Shown here piece by piece: positions 29,180 through 37,822 of a stretch of 64,000 nt of DNA. The stretch covers positions 1,054,001 to 1,118,000 of the forward strand of contig CAWKGK010000009.1 of the NCBI GenBank assembly GCA_963849115.1, read 5' to 3'. The stretch is from JACDAL01 sp963849115 (GTDB taxonomy: Bacteria > Actinomycetota > CADDZG01 > WHSQ01). Numbering within the stretch: position 1 is the stretch's first letter; each line of letters begins with the position of its first letter. The notes below the pieces were generated by a model. The model searched no databases and was not told where the DNA came from. It saw only the letters and a program-made list of their open reading frames with translations. The translations under genes were made by a program, and so were the position numbers.

Positions 29180-30103
29180 ATGCTGACCGCGGTGGGGGAG
29201 GTCCTGACTCACAAGAAATACGGCGAGCACTTCCACTCGCTCACGATCGTCGCGCCGCAGATCGGCGAGCAGGTGGCCCCAGGCCAGTTCGTCAACGTCG
29301 CCTCGGACACCGATCGCTCGTTCATCCTGCGCCGACCTTTCTCCGTCTACCGCGTACACAAGCGCGGGGGATGGGCCGCCACGATCGAGATCGTCTTCGA
29401 CATCAGGGGGCCGGGGACCAAGCATCTCGCCCAAGCGCGCGCCCACGACACGCTGGGCCTGCTGGGGCCGTGCGGACAGGGCTTCAAGCTGCCTTCCGCT
29501 CGCTCTCACTGCCTGTTGATTGGAGGCGGGATCGGAGCGGCGCCGCTGTTCTTCCTGGCGGACGAGCTGCGTAACGAGGGCCACCGTGTCGACGTGATCA
29601 TGGGGGCCCGCTCGATCCATCGCCTGCTCAACGCCATCGACGTCAGACGGCTGGCGTCCGTGTCACGAATCACCACCGAGGACGGCAGCATGGGCCAGGA
29701 GGGAGTCGTCACCGACGTGATCGACGACATGGTCGAGCGCTGCTCCTCCGACATCGTCTACGCCTGTGGCCCCCACCCCATGCTCGCCGCGGTGGCCCAG
29801 ATGTGCAACGAGCGGGCCCTGCCGCTTCAGGTTGCGGTCGAGGAGCTCATGGCTTGCGGATACGGCGTCTGCATGACCTGCGTGATCCCCGTCCGCACCG
29901 GCTCGACCCGCGCCGGGTCCGAGGAGCGCGTCTACGCGCGGGTATGCACCGAGGGCCCGGTGTTCGACGGGGCCACCGTGTGCTGGTTCGAGAACGAGGG
30001 GCGGGTGACGCCGGAGCAGGCCGAACCGCCGATGGGGGGCCTTTCGGCCCGGACAGGCGCGGACGAGACGCGGCAGGCAGAGCTAGCCCCTCCGGGGAAC
30101 TGA
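29180..30103 (+). CDS. pyrK: Dihydroorotate dehydrogenase electron-transfer subunit
   Basis: 307 residues, a little longer than usual because of a C-terminal tail after residue 275. FAD-binding RRPFSVYRV, NAD-binding LLIGGGIGAAPLFFLA, and a [2Fe-2S] cluster site with four cysteines in MACGYGVCMTCVIP and ARVCTEG. It links PyrD to NAD+, so this is the class 1B enzyme. Its stop overlaps pyrD (TGATG). Confidence 0.95.
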   Translation: MLTAVGEVLTHKKYGEHFHSLTIVAPQIGEQVAPGQFVNVASDTDRSFILRRPFSVYRVHKRGGWAATIEIVFDIRGPGTKHLAQARAHDTLGLLGPCGQGFKLPSARSHCLLIGGGIGAAPLFFLADELRNEGHRVDVIMGARSIHRLLNAIDVRRLASVSRITTEDGSMGQEGVVTDVIDDMVERCSSDIVYACGPHPMLAAVAQMCNERALPLQVAVEELMACGYGVCMTCVIPVRTGSTRAGSEERVYARVCTEGPVFDGATVCWFENEGRVTPEQAEPPMGGLSARTGADETRQAELAPPGN

Positions 30104-31023
30104 TGGCTTCACTGACGTCCGAGCTGGGCCCGGTGGCGCTGCGAAGCCCGGTCCTCCTTGCCTCAGGCACCTTTGGTGCGGGGAGGGAAGGGGCGCAATT
30201 CGTGGAGCTGTCAGGGCTCGGCGGCATCATCGTCAAGTCGATGACCGCGTCGCCGTGGAAGGGCAAACCCACGCCGCGAATGTGCGAGACGCCGTCGGGG
30301 ATGCTCAACGCGATCGGCATTCAGAACAAGGGGGTCGACCACTTCCTGGCCGAGGACCTTCCCTGGTTGAGACGCCAAGACGCCACCGTGTTCGCCTCGA
30401 TTGCCGGAAACAGCGTGCGGGAGTTCGTGAAGGTCGCCGACAAGCTGCGCACCGGGGGCCGGGGCGTCTCCGGCATCGAGCTCAATATCTCCTGCCCCAA
30501 CCTGGAGGACCAGAGCAACATGTTCGCGCATTCCGCCGCTTCCACAGAGGCCGTGACCTCGGCGGTGGTGAGGGCGCTGCCGCGAATCCCGGTGTTCGCC
30601 AAGCTGTCACCCAACGTCACCTCGCTCGTCCAGATAGCCGAAGCCGCACTGGGTGCGGGGGCCGCGGGTTTGTCGCTCGTCAACACGGTCTTCGGCATGG
30701 CGATCGATGTGGAGGAGCGCGTGCCCAGGCTCGCCGGCACAATCGGCGGCCTGTCGGGCCCCGCTATCCGTCCGGTGGCGGTGCGGGCCGTACACGAGGT
30801 CCATCGCGCCTTTCCCGAAGCCCCCATCATCGGGCAGGGCGGCATCTCGTCGGCGAGCGACGCACTCGAGCTGGTCCTCGCCGGCGCCACCGCGGTCGCC
30901 GTGGGCACCGCCAACTTCATCAATCCGCGGGCCGCGCTCGAGATCACGAAAGGCATAGAGGCCTATATGGAGCGTCACGGGGTCGCCTCGGTAGGAGAGC
31001 TCGTTGGGGCCGTCAAGCTTTAG
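30103..31023 (+). CDS. pyrD: Dihydroorotate dehydrogenase, class 1B catalytic subunit
   Basis: 306 residues. The motif ELNISCPN contains the catalytic cysteine that marks class 1 enzymes and the Asn residues that hold orotate. NAIGIQNKGVDHF, KLSPNVTS and GQGGISSASDALELVLAGATAVAVGT complete the TIM-barrel FMN site. Forms a complex with PyrK. Confidence 0.96.
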   Translation: MASLTSELGPVALRSPVLLASGTFGAGREGAQFVELSGLGGIIVKSMTASPWKGKPTPRMCETPSGMLNAIGIQNKGVDHFLAEDLPWLRRQDATVFASIAGNSVREFVKVADKLRTGGRGVSGIELNISCPNLEDQSNMFAHSAASTEAVTSAVVRALPRIPVFAKLSPNVTSLVQIAEAALGAGAAGLSLVNTVFGMAIDVEERVPRLAGTIGGLSGPAIRPVAVRAVHEVHRAFPEAPIIGQGGISSASDALELVLAGATAVAVGTANFINPRAALEITKGIEAYMERHGVASVGELVGAVKL

Positions 31024-31039
31024 GCCGCAGGGACCGCAC

Positions 31040-31750
31040 ATGGTAAAGCTCGCCCCCAAGCTCCACTCGGCCCTCTGCATTGCGCTCGACACCACCGACG
31101 GGGCCGCGTTCAGCCACCTCGCCAAGCTGACCCTGGACAGCGCCGGTGTCTTCAAGGTGGGGCTCGCCGCGTTCTGCTCTTTGGGGCAGGACGCGGTCGT
31201 CGAGCTCGCCGTGCAGCGGCCGGTTTTTCTGGACCTCAAACTGCACGACATCCCCGCTCAGGTGGCCGGCGCCGCAGGAGTAGCGCAAGAGATCGGCGCT
31301 ACCTACGTCACCGTCCATGCCGCGGGGGGACCCGAGATGGTGGCGGCCGCCGCCCGCGCCGCTCCGCAATGCGAGATTCTGGGGGTGACGGTGCTCACGA
31401 GCCTCGATCAGGCGATGCTGGCCCGCCTCGGCGTCCCTGTCCCGATCGAGGAGCAGGCTATCCGACTCGCCGAGATCGCCCTGGAGGGGGGCGCCGCCGG
31501 CCTGGTGTGCTCGCCCCTCGAGGTCGCGGAGTTGCGCTCCCGCTTCGGCCCCCTTGCCGCCGGCGGGCCCCTGCTCGTCACCCCCGGCATTCGCGGACCT
31601 GAGGAGGACGCCGGAGACCAGCGCAGGACGATGTCGGCCGCCGAGGCTCGTGCTGCGGGCGCCGATATCGTGGTCGTGGGGCGCCCGATCAGCGAGGCCC
31701 CCGACCCGGCGGCGGCGGCCCGAGCGCTTCAGGAACAGCTCGCACCGTGA
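31040..31750 (+). CDS. pyrF: Orotidine 5'-phosphate decarboxylase
   Basis: 236 residues from ATG 31040. The catalytic Asp-Lys-x-x-Asp array is FLDLKLHDIPAQV; the phosphate site is LLVTPGIRGPEED and VVVGRPISEAPDP. Converts OMP to UMP. It overlaps pyrE by 4 bases. Confidence 0.96.
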   Translation: MVKLAPKLHSALCIALDTTDGAAFSHLAKLTLDSAGVFKVGLAAFCSLGQDAVVELAVQRPVFLDLKLHDIPAQVAGAAGVAQEIGATYVTVHAAGGPEMVAAAARAAPQCEILGVTVLTSLDQAMLARLGVPVPIEEQAIRLAEIALEGGAAGLVCSPLEVAELRSRFGPLAAGGPLLVTPGIRGPEEDAGDQRRTMSAAEARAAGADIVVVGRPISEAPDPAAAARALQEQLAP

Positions 31751-32340
31751 CCCCGGAGCAGGTGAGAGCCCTGCTCGAGGAGTCTGGAGCCCTCTTGCAG
31801 GGCCACTTTCGGCTCTCCTCGGGCCGTCATTCGGACCTCTACGTGCAGAAGTTCCGCGTCTTCGAGCAGCCCGCCGCCACCCGCGCCCTCGGCGTCGCCC
31901 TCGCCGACCTCTTCGGCGACTTCGCCGCGGTGGCGAGCCCCGCCCTGGGTGCGGTGGTGCTGGGTTTCTCGGTGGCGCTGGCGAGGGGAGCGCGCAGCGT
32001 CTTTGCCGAGCGCGTCGACGGTGGGCTGAAGCTGCGGCGGGGCTTCACCTTGGGTCCCGGGGAGCGGGTGCTGGTGGTGGAGGACGTCGTTACCACCGGA
32101 GGCTCGGCTCGTGAGGTGGTCGAGCTGGCGCAAGAGTGGGGGGCCGAGGTCCTCGGGGTCGGCGCGCTCCTCGATCGTTCGGAAGAAGAGATCGGGCTGG
32201 GGGTGCCGCTGAAATCACTCCTACGGCTCGAAGCCAGGTCGTGGGAGGCGGCCGCATGCCCCCTGTGCGCCGCCGATGCGCCGCTCGAGGACCCCGGCAG
32301 CCGCCGCACCTCGCCGAGTGGTGGCCACATGACCATATAG
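31747..32340 (+). CDS. pyrE: Orotate phosphoribosyltransferase
   Basis: 197 residues with a GTG start. PRPP motif RVLVVEDVVTTGGSA and LSSGRHSDLYVQKFRVFE are typical. The last ten codons and the TAG stop fall inside the palindromic element at 32313-32361, so the C-terminal SPSGGHMTI is encoded by repeat DNA; this tail is unlikely to be ancestral. Confidence 0.95.
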   Translation: MTPEQVRALLEESGALLQGHFRLSSGRHSDLYVQKFRVFEQPAATRALGVALADLFGDFAAVASPALGAVVLGFSVALARGARSVFAERVDGGLKLRRGFTLGPGERVLVVEDVVTTGGSAREVVELAQEWGAEVLGVGALLDRSEEEIGLGVPLKSLLRLEARSWEAAACPLCAADAPLEDPGSRRTSPSGGHMTI

Positions 32341-32361
32341 AGCATCTGGCCACCACTCGGC
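32313..32361 (+). repeat. Palindromic intergenic element, copy 1
   Basis: A perfect 14-bp inverted repeat, GCCGAGTGGTGGCC (32313-32326) and its complement (32348-32361), surrounds a 21-base loop that ends in GACCATATAGAGCATCT. The same 17-base loop sits inside a second palindrome at 36525-36578. It supplies the stop codon of pyrE and lies about 110 bases before mihF. Confidence 0.88.
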
Positions 32362-32392
32362 ACCCAGAAGTGGCGGATCCGGCTCGATCTCC

Positions 32393-32398
32393 TATACT
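32393..32398 (+). promoter_or_regulatory. Possible -10 element upstream of mihF
   Basis: TATACT lies about 75 bases before the mihF ATG, after the palindromic element. No good -35 hexamer is visible at the expected spacing, so this is tentative. Confidence 0.3.
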
Positions 32399-32471
32399 GC
32401 CGACCGTCGGAGGGGCGGGGACACGGGACCTCCGGGCGACCCAACCAGCACGGTCCAAGGAGGTCCGTTTC

Positions 32472-32789
32472 ATGCCCTTGCCACCACCTCTCACGCAGGA
32501 GCAACGCCGGGAAGCGCTAGCCAAAGCCGCCGACGCCAGGCGGCGCCGGGCCGAGCTGAAGGATCAGCTCAAGAGCGGGAGCACGACCCTGCCAGAGCTG
32601 CTCGATCGCAGCGAGGACGCGGTCGTGGCCAAGATGAAGGTGACCGCCGTGCTCGAGTCCCTTCCTGGAGTGGGCCGCGTGCGGGCGCGCCAGATCATGG
32701 AGCGCCTCGACATCTCGGAGACCCGGCGCATGAAGGGCCTCGGGACAAAGCAGAGGCAGAACCTGCTGGGAGAGTTTCCGCGGCGCTAG
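32472..32789 (+). CDS. mihF: Actinobacterial integration host factor (mIHF)
   Basis: 105 residues from ATG 32472 with AAGGAGG 9 bases upstream. The sequence LPPPLTQEQRREALAKAADARRRRAELKDQLKSG and the helix-two-turn-helix region LPGVGRVRARQIMERLDISETRRMKGLGTKQR are diagnostic of mIHF, a nucleoid protein confined to Actinomycetota. The mihF-gmk-rpoZ-coaBC-metK-priA order is conserved in the phylum and is a main basis for the taxonomic call. Confidence 0.96.
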   Translation: MPLPPPLTQEQRREALAKAADARRRRAELKDQLKSGSTTLPELLDRSEDAVVAKMKVTAVLESLPGVGRVRARQIMERLDISETRRMKGLGTKQRQNLLGEFPRR

Positions 32790-32808
32790 GACACCCCATG
32801 GGCACAAC

Positions 32809-33369
32809 GTGACCCCTCCCTCCCCGGGGCGGCTGGTGATCGTGTCCGGGCCCTCGGGGGCCGGCAAGGGGACGGTGGTGAGGGGCCTGCTCGCCCGCCG
32901 GCCCGAGACGATCCTGTCGGTGTCGGCCACGACACGCGCTCCCCGCCCGGGTGAGCGGAACGGAACGGACTACCGCTTCTTGTCCGAGGAGAGCTTCCGA
33001 TCGCTGGCTGAGATCGGTGAGCTGCTGGAGTGGGCGGAGGTTTATGGGCACCTCTACGGAACCCCCCGCCGCCCTGTAGAGGACGCCCTCGCGGCGGGCC
33101 ACGACGTCGTTCTGGAGGTCGACGTCCAGGGAGCACTCCAGGTGAGGGAGTCACTCCCGGAGGCCGTGCTGGTGTTCATCAAGCCCCCCTCCCTCGAAGA
33201 GCTCGAAGCTCGCCTCGCAAGTAGGGGAACCGAGGATGCGGGGACCCTGGCCCAGCGGAGTGAGGCGGCCCGCGGCGAGCTCGAGCACGCCGACGCCTAC
33301 GACCACGTCATCGTCAACGAGAGTGCCGATGACGCCGTGGGGGAGTTGCTCCGTATACTGGACGGGTAA
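32809..33369 (+). CDS. gmk: Guanylate kinase
   Basis: 186 residues with a GTG start. P-loop GPSGAGKGTVVRGLL, GMP site SVSATTRAPRPGERNGTDYRFLS, and LEVDVQGALQVRE are standard. Phosphorylates GMP to GDP. Confidence 0.95.
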   Translation: MTPPSPGRLVIVSGPSGAGKGTVVRGLLARRPETILSVSATTRAPRPGERNGTDYRFLSEESFRSLAEIGELLEWAEVYGHLYGTPRRPVEDALAAGHDVVLEVDVQGALQVRESLPEAVLVFIKPPSLEELEARLASRGTEDAGTLAQRSEAARGELEHADAYDHVIVNESADDAVGELLRILDG

Positions 33370-33443
33370 GAAAGTACGCAAGCGGCCCATCCGCTCCCAA
33401 CCAGCCCTGCGATCAGGTCAGTGATCGGGAAGGAACTACCAAC

Positions 33444-33695
33444 ATGATGATCGAGCCGAAGATCGAGAAGCTCCTGGAGGATGTCGACTCCAAATACACA
33501 CTGGTCATCCTGGCCGCCAAGCGCGCCCGCCAGATCAACTCCTACTTTTCGCAGTTGGGCGAAGGCATCGCCGAGTTCACGCCCCCCCAGGTGCCGCTGC
33601 GCGCCGATCGCGCGCCCAAGTCCCTCTCCATAGCTCTTCAGGAAGTGGCAGAGGGCAAGATCAGCTACGAACGGACCGCCGACGGCATCAAGTAG
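33444..33695 (+). CDS. rpoZ: RNA polymerase omega subunit
   Basis: 83 residues. EKLLEDVDSKYTLVILAAKRARQINSYF and SLSIALQEVAEGKISYE are the omega signatures. Assists RNA polymerase assembly. GAAGGAAC lies before the start; a second ATG follows directly. Confidence 0.95.
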   Translation: MMIEPKIEKLLEDVDSKYTLVILAAKRARQINSYFSQLGEGIAEFTPPQVPLRADRAPKSLSIALQEVAEGKISYERTADGIK

Positions 33696-33755
33696 CCGGC
33701 GCGGCCGGCGCCGTCCGCCGCGAAGCGAGCCGCCTCTGGTAACCGGCACCCCTCC

Positions 33756-34967
33756 ATGAGAGCGCCGGCCCGAGTCTTGCTGGGCGTGAGCGGTGGCATC
33801 GCCGCCTACAAGGTGGTCGAGGTCGCCCGCAGCCTGTCGGAGCTGGGGGCCGAGGTTACCGTCGTGATGACCCGCTCGGCGCAGCGGTTCGTGGGCCGCC
33901 AAACCTTCGCCTCGGTGACCGGTCGAGAGGTCGTCACGGAGATCTTCTCGGACTCCGGCGAAGTAACGCATGTGGAGCTCGCCCGGGCCACCGATGTCGT
34001 GGTGCTGGCCCCGGCCACCGCCCATACCCTCTCCCGGCTGGCCACCGGCGCCGCCAACGACCTCCTCTCCGCCACGCTGCTGATGGTCCGCTGCCCCGTG
34101 CTCATCGTGCCGGCGATGCACTCCGAGATGTGGGAGCATCCCGCCACCCAAGCGAACTGTGCCCTGCTGGCCGAGCGGGGGGCCCACTTTCTAGGACCCG
34201 CGTCCGGCCCCCTGGTGTCGGGCGACAGCGGCTCCGGGAGGATGGTCGAGCCGTCTGAGATCGTGGACGCGGTGCTCGACCTCCTGAAGGCGCCTGTTCA
34301 ACTCGCCGGAAAACGGGTGTTGGTGACCGCCGGCGGAACGCAGGAGCCGATCGATCCGGTGCGCTTCATCGGCAACCGCTCCTCCGGGCTCATGGGCTTT
34401 GCGCTCGCTTCCGAGGCCTCCCGGCGGGGCGCTAAGGTGACCCTCATCGTGGGCGATACCTCACTGCAACCGCCTTCCGGCGTCGATGTCGTCCGGGTCA
34501 GGAGCGCAGAGGACATGCGAGCGGCTGTGCTCGAGGTGGCCGCCGACGCAGACGTGGTTATCAAGGCGGCCGCGGTGGCCGACTTCAGACCGAGCAAGGC
34601 GGCCGAAAAGAAGCTCAAGAAGGCGGCGGGAGCGCCATCGGTTGAGCTGGTGCCCACGCCCGATATCCTCAAGGAGCTAGGGAACAACCCCACGCTCAGG
34701 AAACCGGGCTCGTTGTTGGTGGGCTTTGCCGCCGAGACCGAGAGCGATCCCGAGGAGCTGGGCCGCCTGGCAGCCGCCAAGCGCACTTCCAAGGGGGCGG
34801 ACCTCATCGTCGCCAACGACGTGTCGAGCTCCGACTCGGGGTTCGGGACCCGCACGAACCGAGCAGTCATCGCGGGGCCCGACGGAATCGTGGATGCGGG
34901 CCTCGTGAGCAAGACGGCCCTCGCCGGGGCAGTGGTGGATGCAGTGGTACGACTACTGAAGGGGTAG
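33756..34967 (+). CDS. coaBC: Bifunctional phosphopantothenoylcysteine decarboxylase / synthetase
   Basis: 403 residues. CoaC part (1-190): LLGVSGGIAAYKVVEVARSL, active-site His in VTHVELARATDVVVLAPAT, and PAMHSEMWEHPATQAN. The flap LVSGDSGSGRMVE lacks the cysteine present in the Escherichia coli enzyme. CoaB part (190-403): LVTAGGTQEPIDPVRFIGNRSSGLMG, KAAAVADFRPSKAAEKKLKK and LIVANDVS. Makes 4'-phosphopantetheine from phosphopantothenate and cysteine. Confidence 0.95.
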   Translation: MRAPARVLLGVSGGIAAYKVVEVARSLSELGAEVTVVMTRSAQRFVGRQTFASVTGREVVTEIFSDSGEVTHVELARATDVVVLAPATAHTLSRLATGAANDLLSATLLMVRCPVLIVPAMHSEMWEHPATQANCALLAERGAHFLGPASGPLVSGDSGSGRMVEPSEIVDAVLDLLKAPVQLAGKRVLVTAGGTQEPIDPVRFIGNRSSGLMGFALASEASRRGAKVTLIVGDTSLQPPSGVDVVRVRSAEDMRAAVLEVAADADVVIKAAAVADFRPSKAAEKKLKKAAGAPSVELVPTPDILKELGNNPTLRKPGSLLVGFAAETESDPEELGRLAAAKRTSKGADLIVANDVSSSDSGFGTRTNRAVIAGPDGIVDAGLVSKTALAGAVVDAVVRLLKG

Positions 34968-34970
34968 CTG

Positions 34971-36521
34971 ATGCCTAAGGACGCCAAATCTTTGACCGTG
35001 GCCGACCTCATGAGCCACCCGGTCGTGACCGCCTCGGAATCGGACACCATCGCAGTGGTCGGCAAGCGCATGATGGAGGTAGGGGTTGGATCCGTGGTCG
35101 TGGTCGAGTCGGACCGGGTCACCGGGATTCTGACAGAGCGTGACCTGGTGCGGTTCGCGGCCGAAGGCGGGGACGCAGCCACGGCAACCGTGTCGGAGTG
35201 GATGACCAAGGACCCCTTCACCGCGTCGCCCGACGAGGACTCGGTCGAAGCTTTCAAGAACCTCTCTCAGGCCTCCTACCGCCACATCCCGGTGGTCAAG
35301 GACGCCGAGCTGGTGGGCATCGTCTCGATGCGCGACATGATGCGCATCGCCCGGATCGCCCCCGTCGATTTCCACGACGTCGAGATCCCCGAGGGGCTCG
35401 AGGGCGTGCATGTGGCTCACACCGACCTTGGAGACGTGCGGGGAAGCGAGGGCTTCTACCACTACCGGCAGTACAGCGCGGTCGACCTCGCCGAGAAGAG
35501 GACCCTCGAGGACGTGTGGTACCTGATGTTCGAAGGCCATCTCCCTGATCGCAGCGAGCGCAAGGCGTTCGAGGAGGAGATCCGGCCACTTCGAGTGATT
35601 CCCGACGAGGTCAAGCGACACATGGCCTCCATCGCAACGCTCGGGGACCGTTTCGTGCCTCTGGAGGCCGTGCGGGCCGCCTACGGGGTCTACGCGTCAT
35701 CACAGGACTTCAAGCCGAACCTGGACACAGACCGGGACACGCTGCGCTCGGAGGCGCTGCGGACCTGCGCCGTGTTCCCGATCCTCATCATGGCGCTCTA
35801 CCGGCTCCACAACGGCGACGAGGCCGTGGAGCCGCGCGACGACCTAACTCATTCGTCCAACTACCTTTACATGCTGACCGGCGAGGTTCCCTCCGACGAA
35901 CACGCTCGTGCCATGGAGCAATACCTCATCGCGACGATCGACCACGGCTTCAACGCCTCGACCTTTACCGCCCGGGTGATCACTTCGACCGGCGCCGACC
36001 TCGGCTCCGCCGTCCTCGGGGCACTCGGGGCGCTCTCGGGACCGCTGCACGGCGGCGCCCCCAGCCGCGCCCTCGACATGCTGCGGGAGATCGGCTCGGA
36101 GGAGAACGCCGAGCCGTGGCTGCGGGACGCGGTCGAGCACGGCAAGCGGCTCATGGGATTCGGACATCGCGTCTACAAGACCGACGACCCTCGCTCCGAG
36201 CTGTTACGGAGTGTGGCCGAGAGGCTCGAGCCCGGCAGCCGCAAGGTCGAGCTTGCCAAGTACGTCGAGAAGAAGGCCGTCGAGATCCTCAAGGAGCTCA
36301 AGCCGGGACGCATGCTCTATCCGAACGTCGAGTTCTACTCGGGCGTGGTCATGGAGATGATCGGCATGCCGCCCGAGCTGTTCACGCCCACGTTCAGCTG
36401 CAGCCGGGTCATCGGTTGGACTGCGCACATCCTCGAGCAGGCGTCGGACAACCGTCTCATCCGGCCCGCAGCCAGCTACACGGGGCCGGAGCCGCCGCAG
36501 GACGTGCCCGATATCGACTAA
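34971..36521 (+). CDS. CBS-domain pair fused to citrate synthase
   Basis: 516 residues. Residues 8-125 are two CBS motifs (LTVADLMSHPVVTASESDTIAVVG, then WMTKDPFTASPDEDSVEAF), a module that usually senses adenine nucleotides. Residues 135-516 are a complete citrate/methylcitrate synthase with the catalytic histidines in GPLHGGAPSRAL (about 360) and GFGHRVYK (about 400). The acid residue is Glu in PNVEFYSGVV where most enzymes have Asp. The fusion is in a single frame right after coaBC and beside metK, so acetyl-CoA use may be tuned by nucleotide levels. I am sure of both domains; the nucleotide sensing is inferred. Confidence 0.9.
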   Translation: MPKDAKSLTVADLMSHPVVTASESDTIAVVGKRMMEVGVGSVVVVESDRVTGILTERDLVRFAAEGGDAATATVSEWMTKDPFTASPDEDSVEAFKNLSQASYRHIPVVKDAELVGIVSMRDMMRIARIAPVDFHDVEIPEGLEGVHVAHTDLGDVRGSEGFYHYRQYSAVDLAEKRTLEDVWYLMFEGHLPDRSERKAFEEEIRPLRVIPDEVKRHMASIATLGDRFVPLEAVRAAYGVYASSQDFKPNLDTDRDTLRSEALRTCAVFPILIMALYRLHNGDEAVEPRDDLTHSSNYLYMLTGEVPSDEHARAMEQYLIATIDHGFNASTFTARVITSTGADLGSAVLGALGALSGPLHGGAPSRALDMLREIGSEENAEPWLRDAVEHGKRLMGFGHRVYKTDDPRSELLRSVAERLEPGSRKVELAKYVEKKAVEILKELKPGRMLYPNVEFYSGVVMEMIGMPPELFTPTFSCSRVIGWTAHILEQASDNRLIRPAASYTGPEPPQDVPDID

Positions 36522-36524
36522 ACC

Positions 36525-36578
36525 CACGCCGAGTGGTGGTGGGGGACCATATAGAGCATCTCACCACCACTCGGCGTG
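36525..36578 (+). repeat. Palindromic intergenic element, copy 2
   Basis: A perfect 17-bp inverted repeat, CACGCCGAGTGGTGGTG (36525-36541) with its complement (36562-36578), around a 20-base loop that ends in the same GACCATATAGAGCATCT as copy 1, in the same orientation. It sits between the citrate synthase stop and the metK start and could double as a terminator. Confidence 0.88.
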
Positions 36579-36600
36579 AGAGCACTAGGATCGAGACGCA

Positions 36601-37803
36601 ATGAGCCGACCCCTGCGCCTGTTCACCTCCGAGTCCGTCACCGAGGGGCACCCCGACAAGATGGCGGACCAGATCTCCGACGCGATCCTCGACGAGATAC
36701 TCAAGGACGACCCCTGCGGCCGGGTGGCGTGCGAGACCATGGTCACGACCGGGTGGGCGGTGGTGGCCGGTGAGATCACGACCTCGACTTACGTAGACAT
36801 CCCCGTGGTGGTGCGGCGCACGATCACCGACATCGGCTACACCAGCTCCAAGATCGGCTTCGACGGCGCCACCTGTGGCGTGACCGTGGCGCTGCAGGAG
36901 CAGTCGCCCGACATCGAGGAGGGCGTCGCCCACAGCCACGAGGAGCGCGACGGGTCCGGAACCGATCCGCTCGACCACCAGGGGGCCGGCGATCAGGGCA
37001 TGATGTTCGGTTATGCCTGCCGGGACAACGACGACTTCATGCCGATGCCCGTGTGGCTGGCACACCGAGTGGCTGCGCGCCTGGCGGAGGTCCGCAAGTC
37101 GGGGCAGTTGCCGTACTTGCGCCCCGACGGCAAGGTACAGGTCACGATCGGCTACGACGGCGCCGTTCCCCGCACGCTCGAGACCGTGGTGTGCTCGGCG
37201 CAGCACGAGCCCAACGTAGACATCTCCACGCTGCTCCAGCCCGACCTCATGCAGCACGTCATCGAGCCGCTGATACCAGAGTCGCTCGATGCCGATGGGG
37301 CGAGAGTGCTGATCAACCCGACCGGCAGGTTCGAAGTGGGGGGGCCGCGCGCCGACACGGGCCTGACCGGGCGCAAGATCATCGTCGACACCTACGGGGG
37401 CATGGCGCGGCACGGCGGGGGTGCATTCTCGGGCAAGGACCCCACCAAGGTCGACCGCTCCGCCGCCTATGCGGCCCGCCATGCGGCGAAGAACGTGGTG
37501 GCTGCGGGGCTTGCCGATCGTTTTGAGCTGCAGGTCGCCTATGCCATCGGCGTCGCCCATCCCGTGTCTCTGGCGATGGATTCGTTCGGCACCAACAAGG
37601 TTGCGCCGGAAAAGATCGAGGCGGCCGTGCGCGCCTGCTTCGACCTGCGCCCGGCGGCGATCATCCGGGACCTCGACCTACGGCGGCCGATCTATCAGGA
37701 AACGGCTTCCTACGGCCACTTCGGTCGTCCACCGAGCGCGTCCGGCGGCTTTACGTGGGAGCGAATGGAGCACGCCGACGACCTCCGCCGGCTCGCCGGT
37801 TAG
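36601..37803 (+). CDS. metK: S-adenosylmethionine synthetase
   Basis: 400 residues. TSESVTEGHPDKMADQISDA, GAGDQGMMFGYA, GRFEVGGPRADTGLTGRKI and GGGAFSGKDPTKVDRSAAY are the MetK signatures. No SAM riboswitch is visible in the 80 bases before it; only the palindromic element is there. Confidence 0.96.
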   Translation: MSRPLRLFTSESVTEGHPDKMADQISDAILDEILKDDPCGRVACETMVTTGWAVVAGEITTSTYVDIPVVVRRTITDIGYTSSKIGFDGATCGVTVALQEQSPDIEEGVAHSHEERDGSGTDPLDHQGAGDQGMMFGYACRDNDDFMPMPVWLAHRVAARLAEVRKSGQLPYLRPDGKVQVTIGYDGAVPRTLETVVCSAQHEPNVDISTLLQPDLMQHVIEPLIPESLDADGARVLINPTGRFEVGGPRADTGLTGRKIIVDTYGGMARHGGGAFSGKDPTKVDRSAAYAARHAAKNVVAAGLADRFELQVAYAIGVAHPVSLAMDSFGTNKVAPEKIEAAVRACFDLRPAAIIRDLDLRRPIYQETASYGHFGRPPSASGGFTWERMEHADDLRRLAG

Positions 37804-37822
37804 CCGGCTTGCGGCCGCGGTA

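Noticed and set aside
36522..36600. SAM riboswitch ahead of metK
   Set aside because: The 80-base gap contains only the palindromic element; no SAM-I, SAM-II or SAM-IV core motifs are seen.
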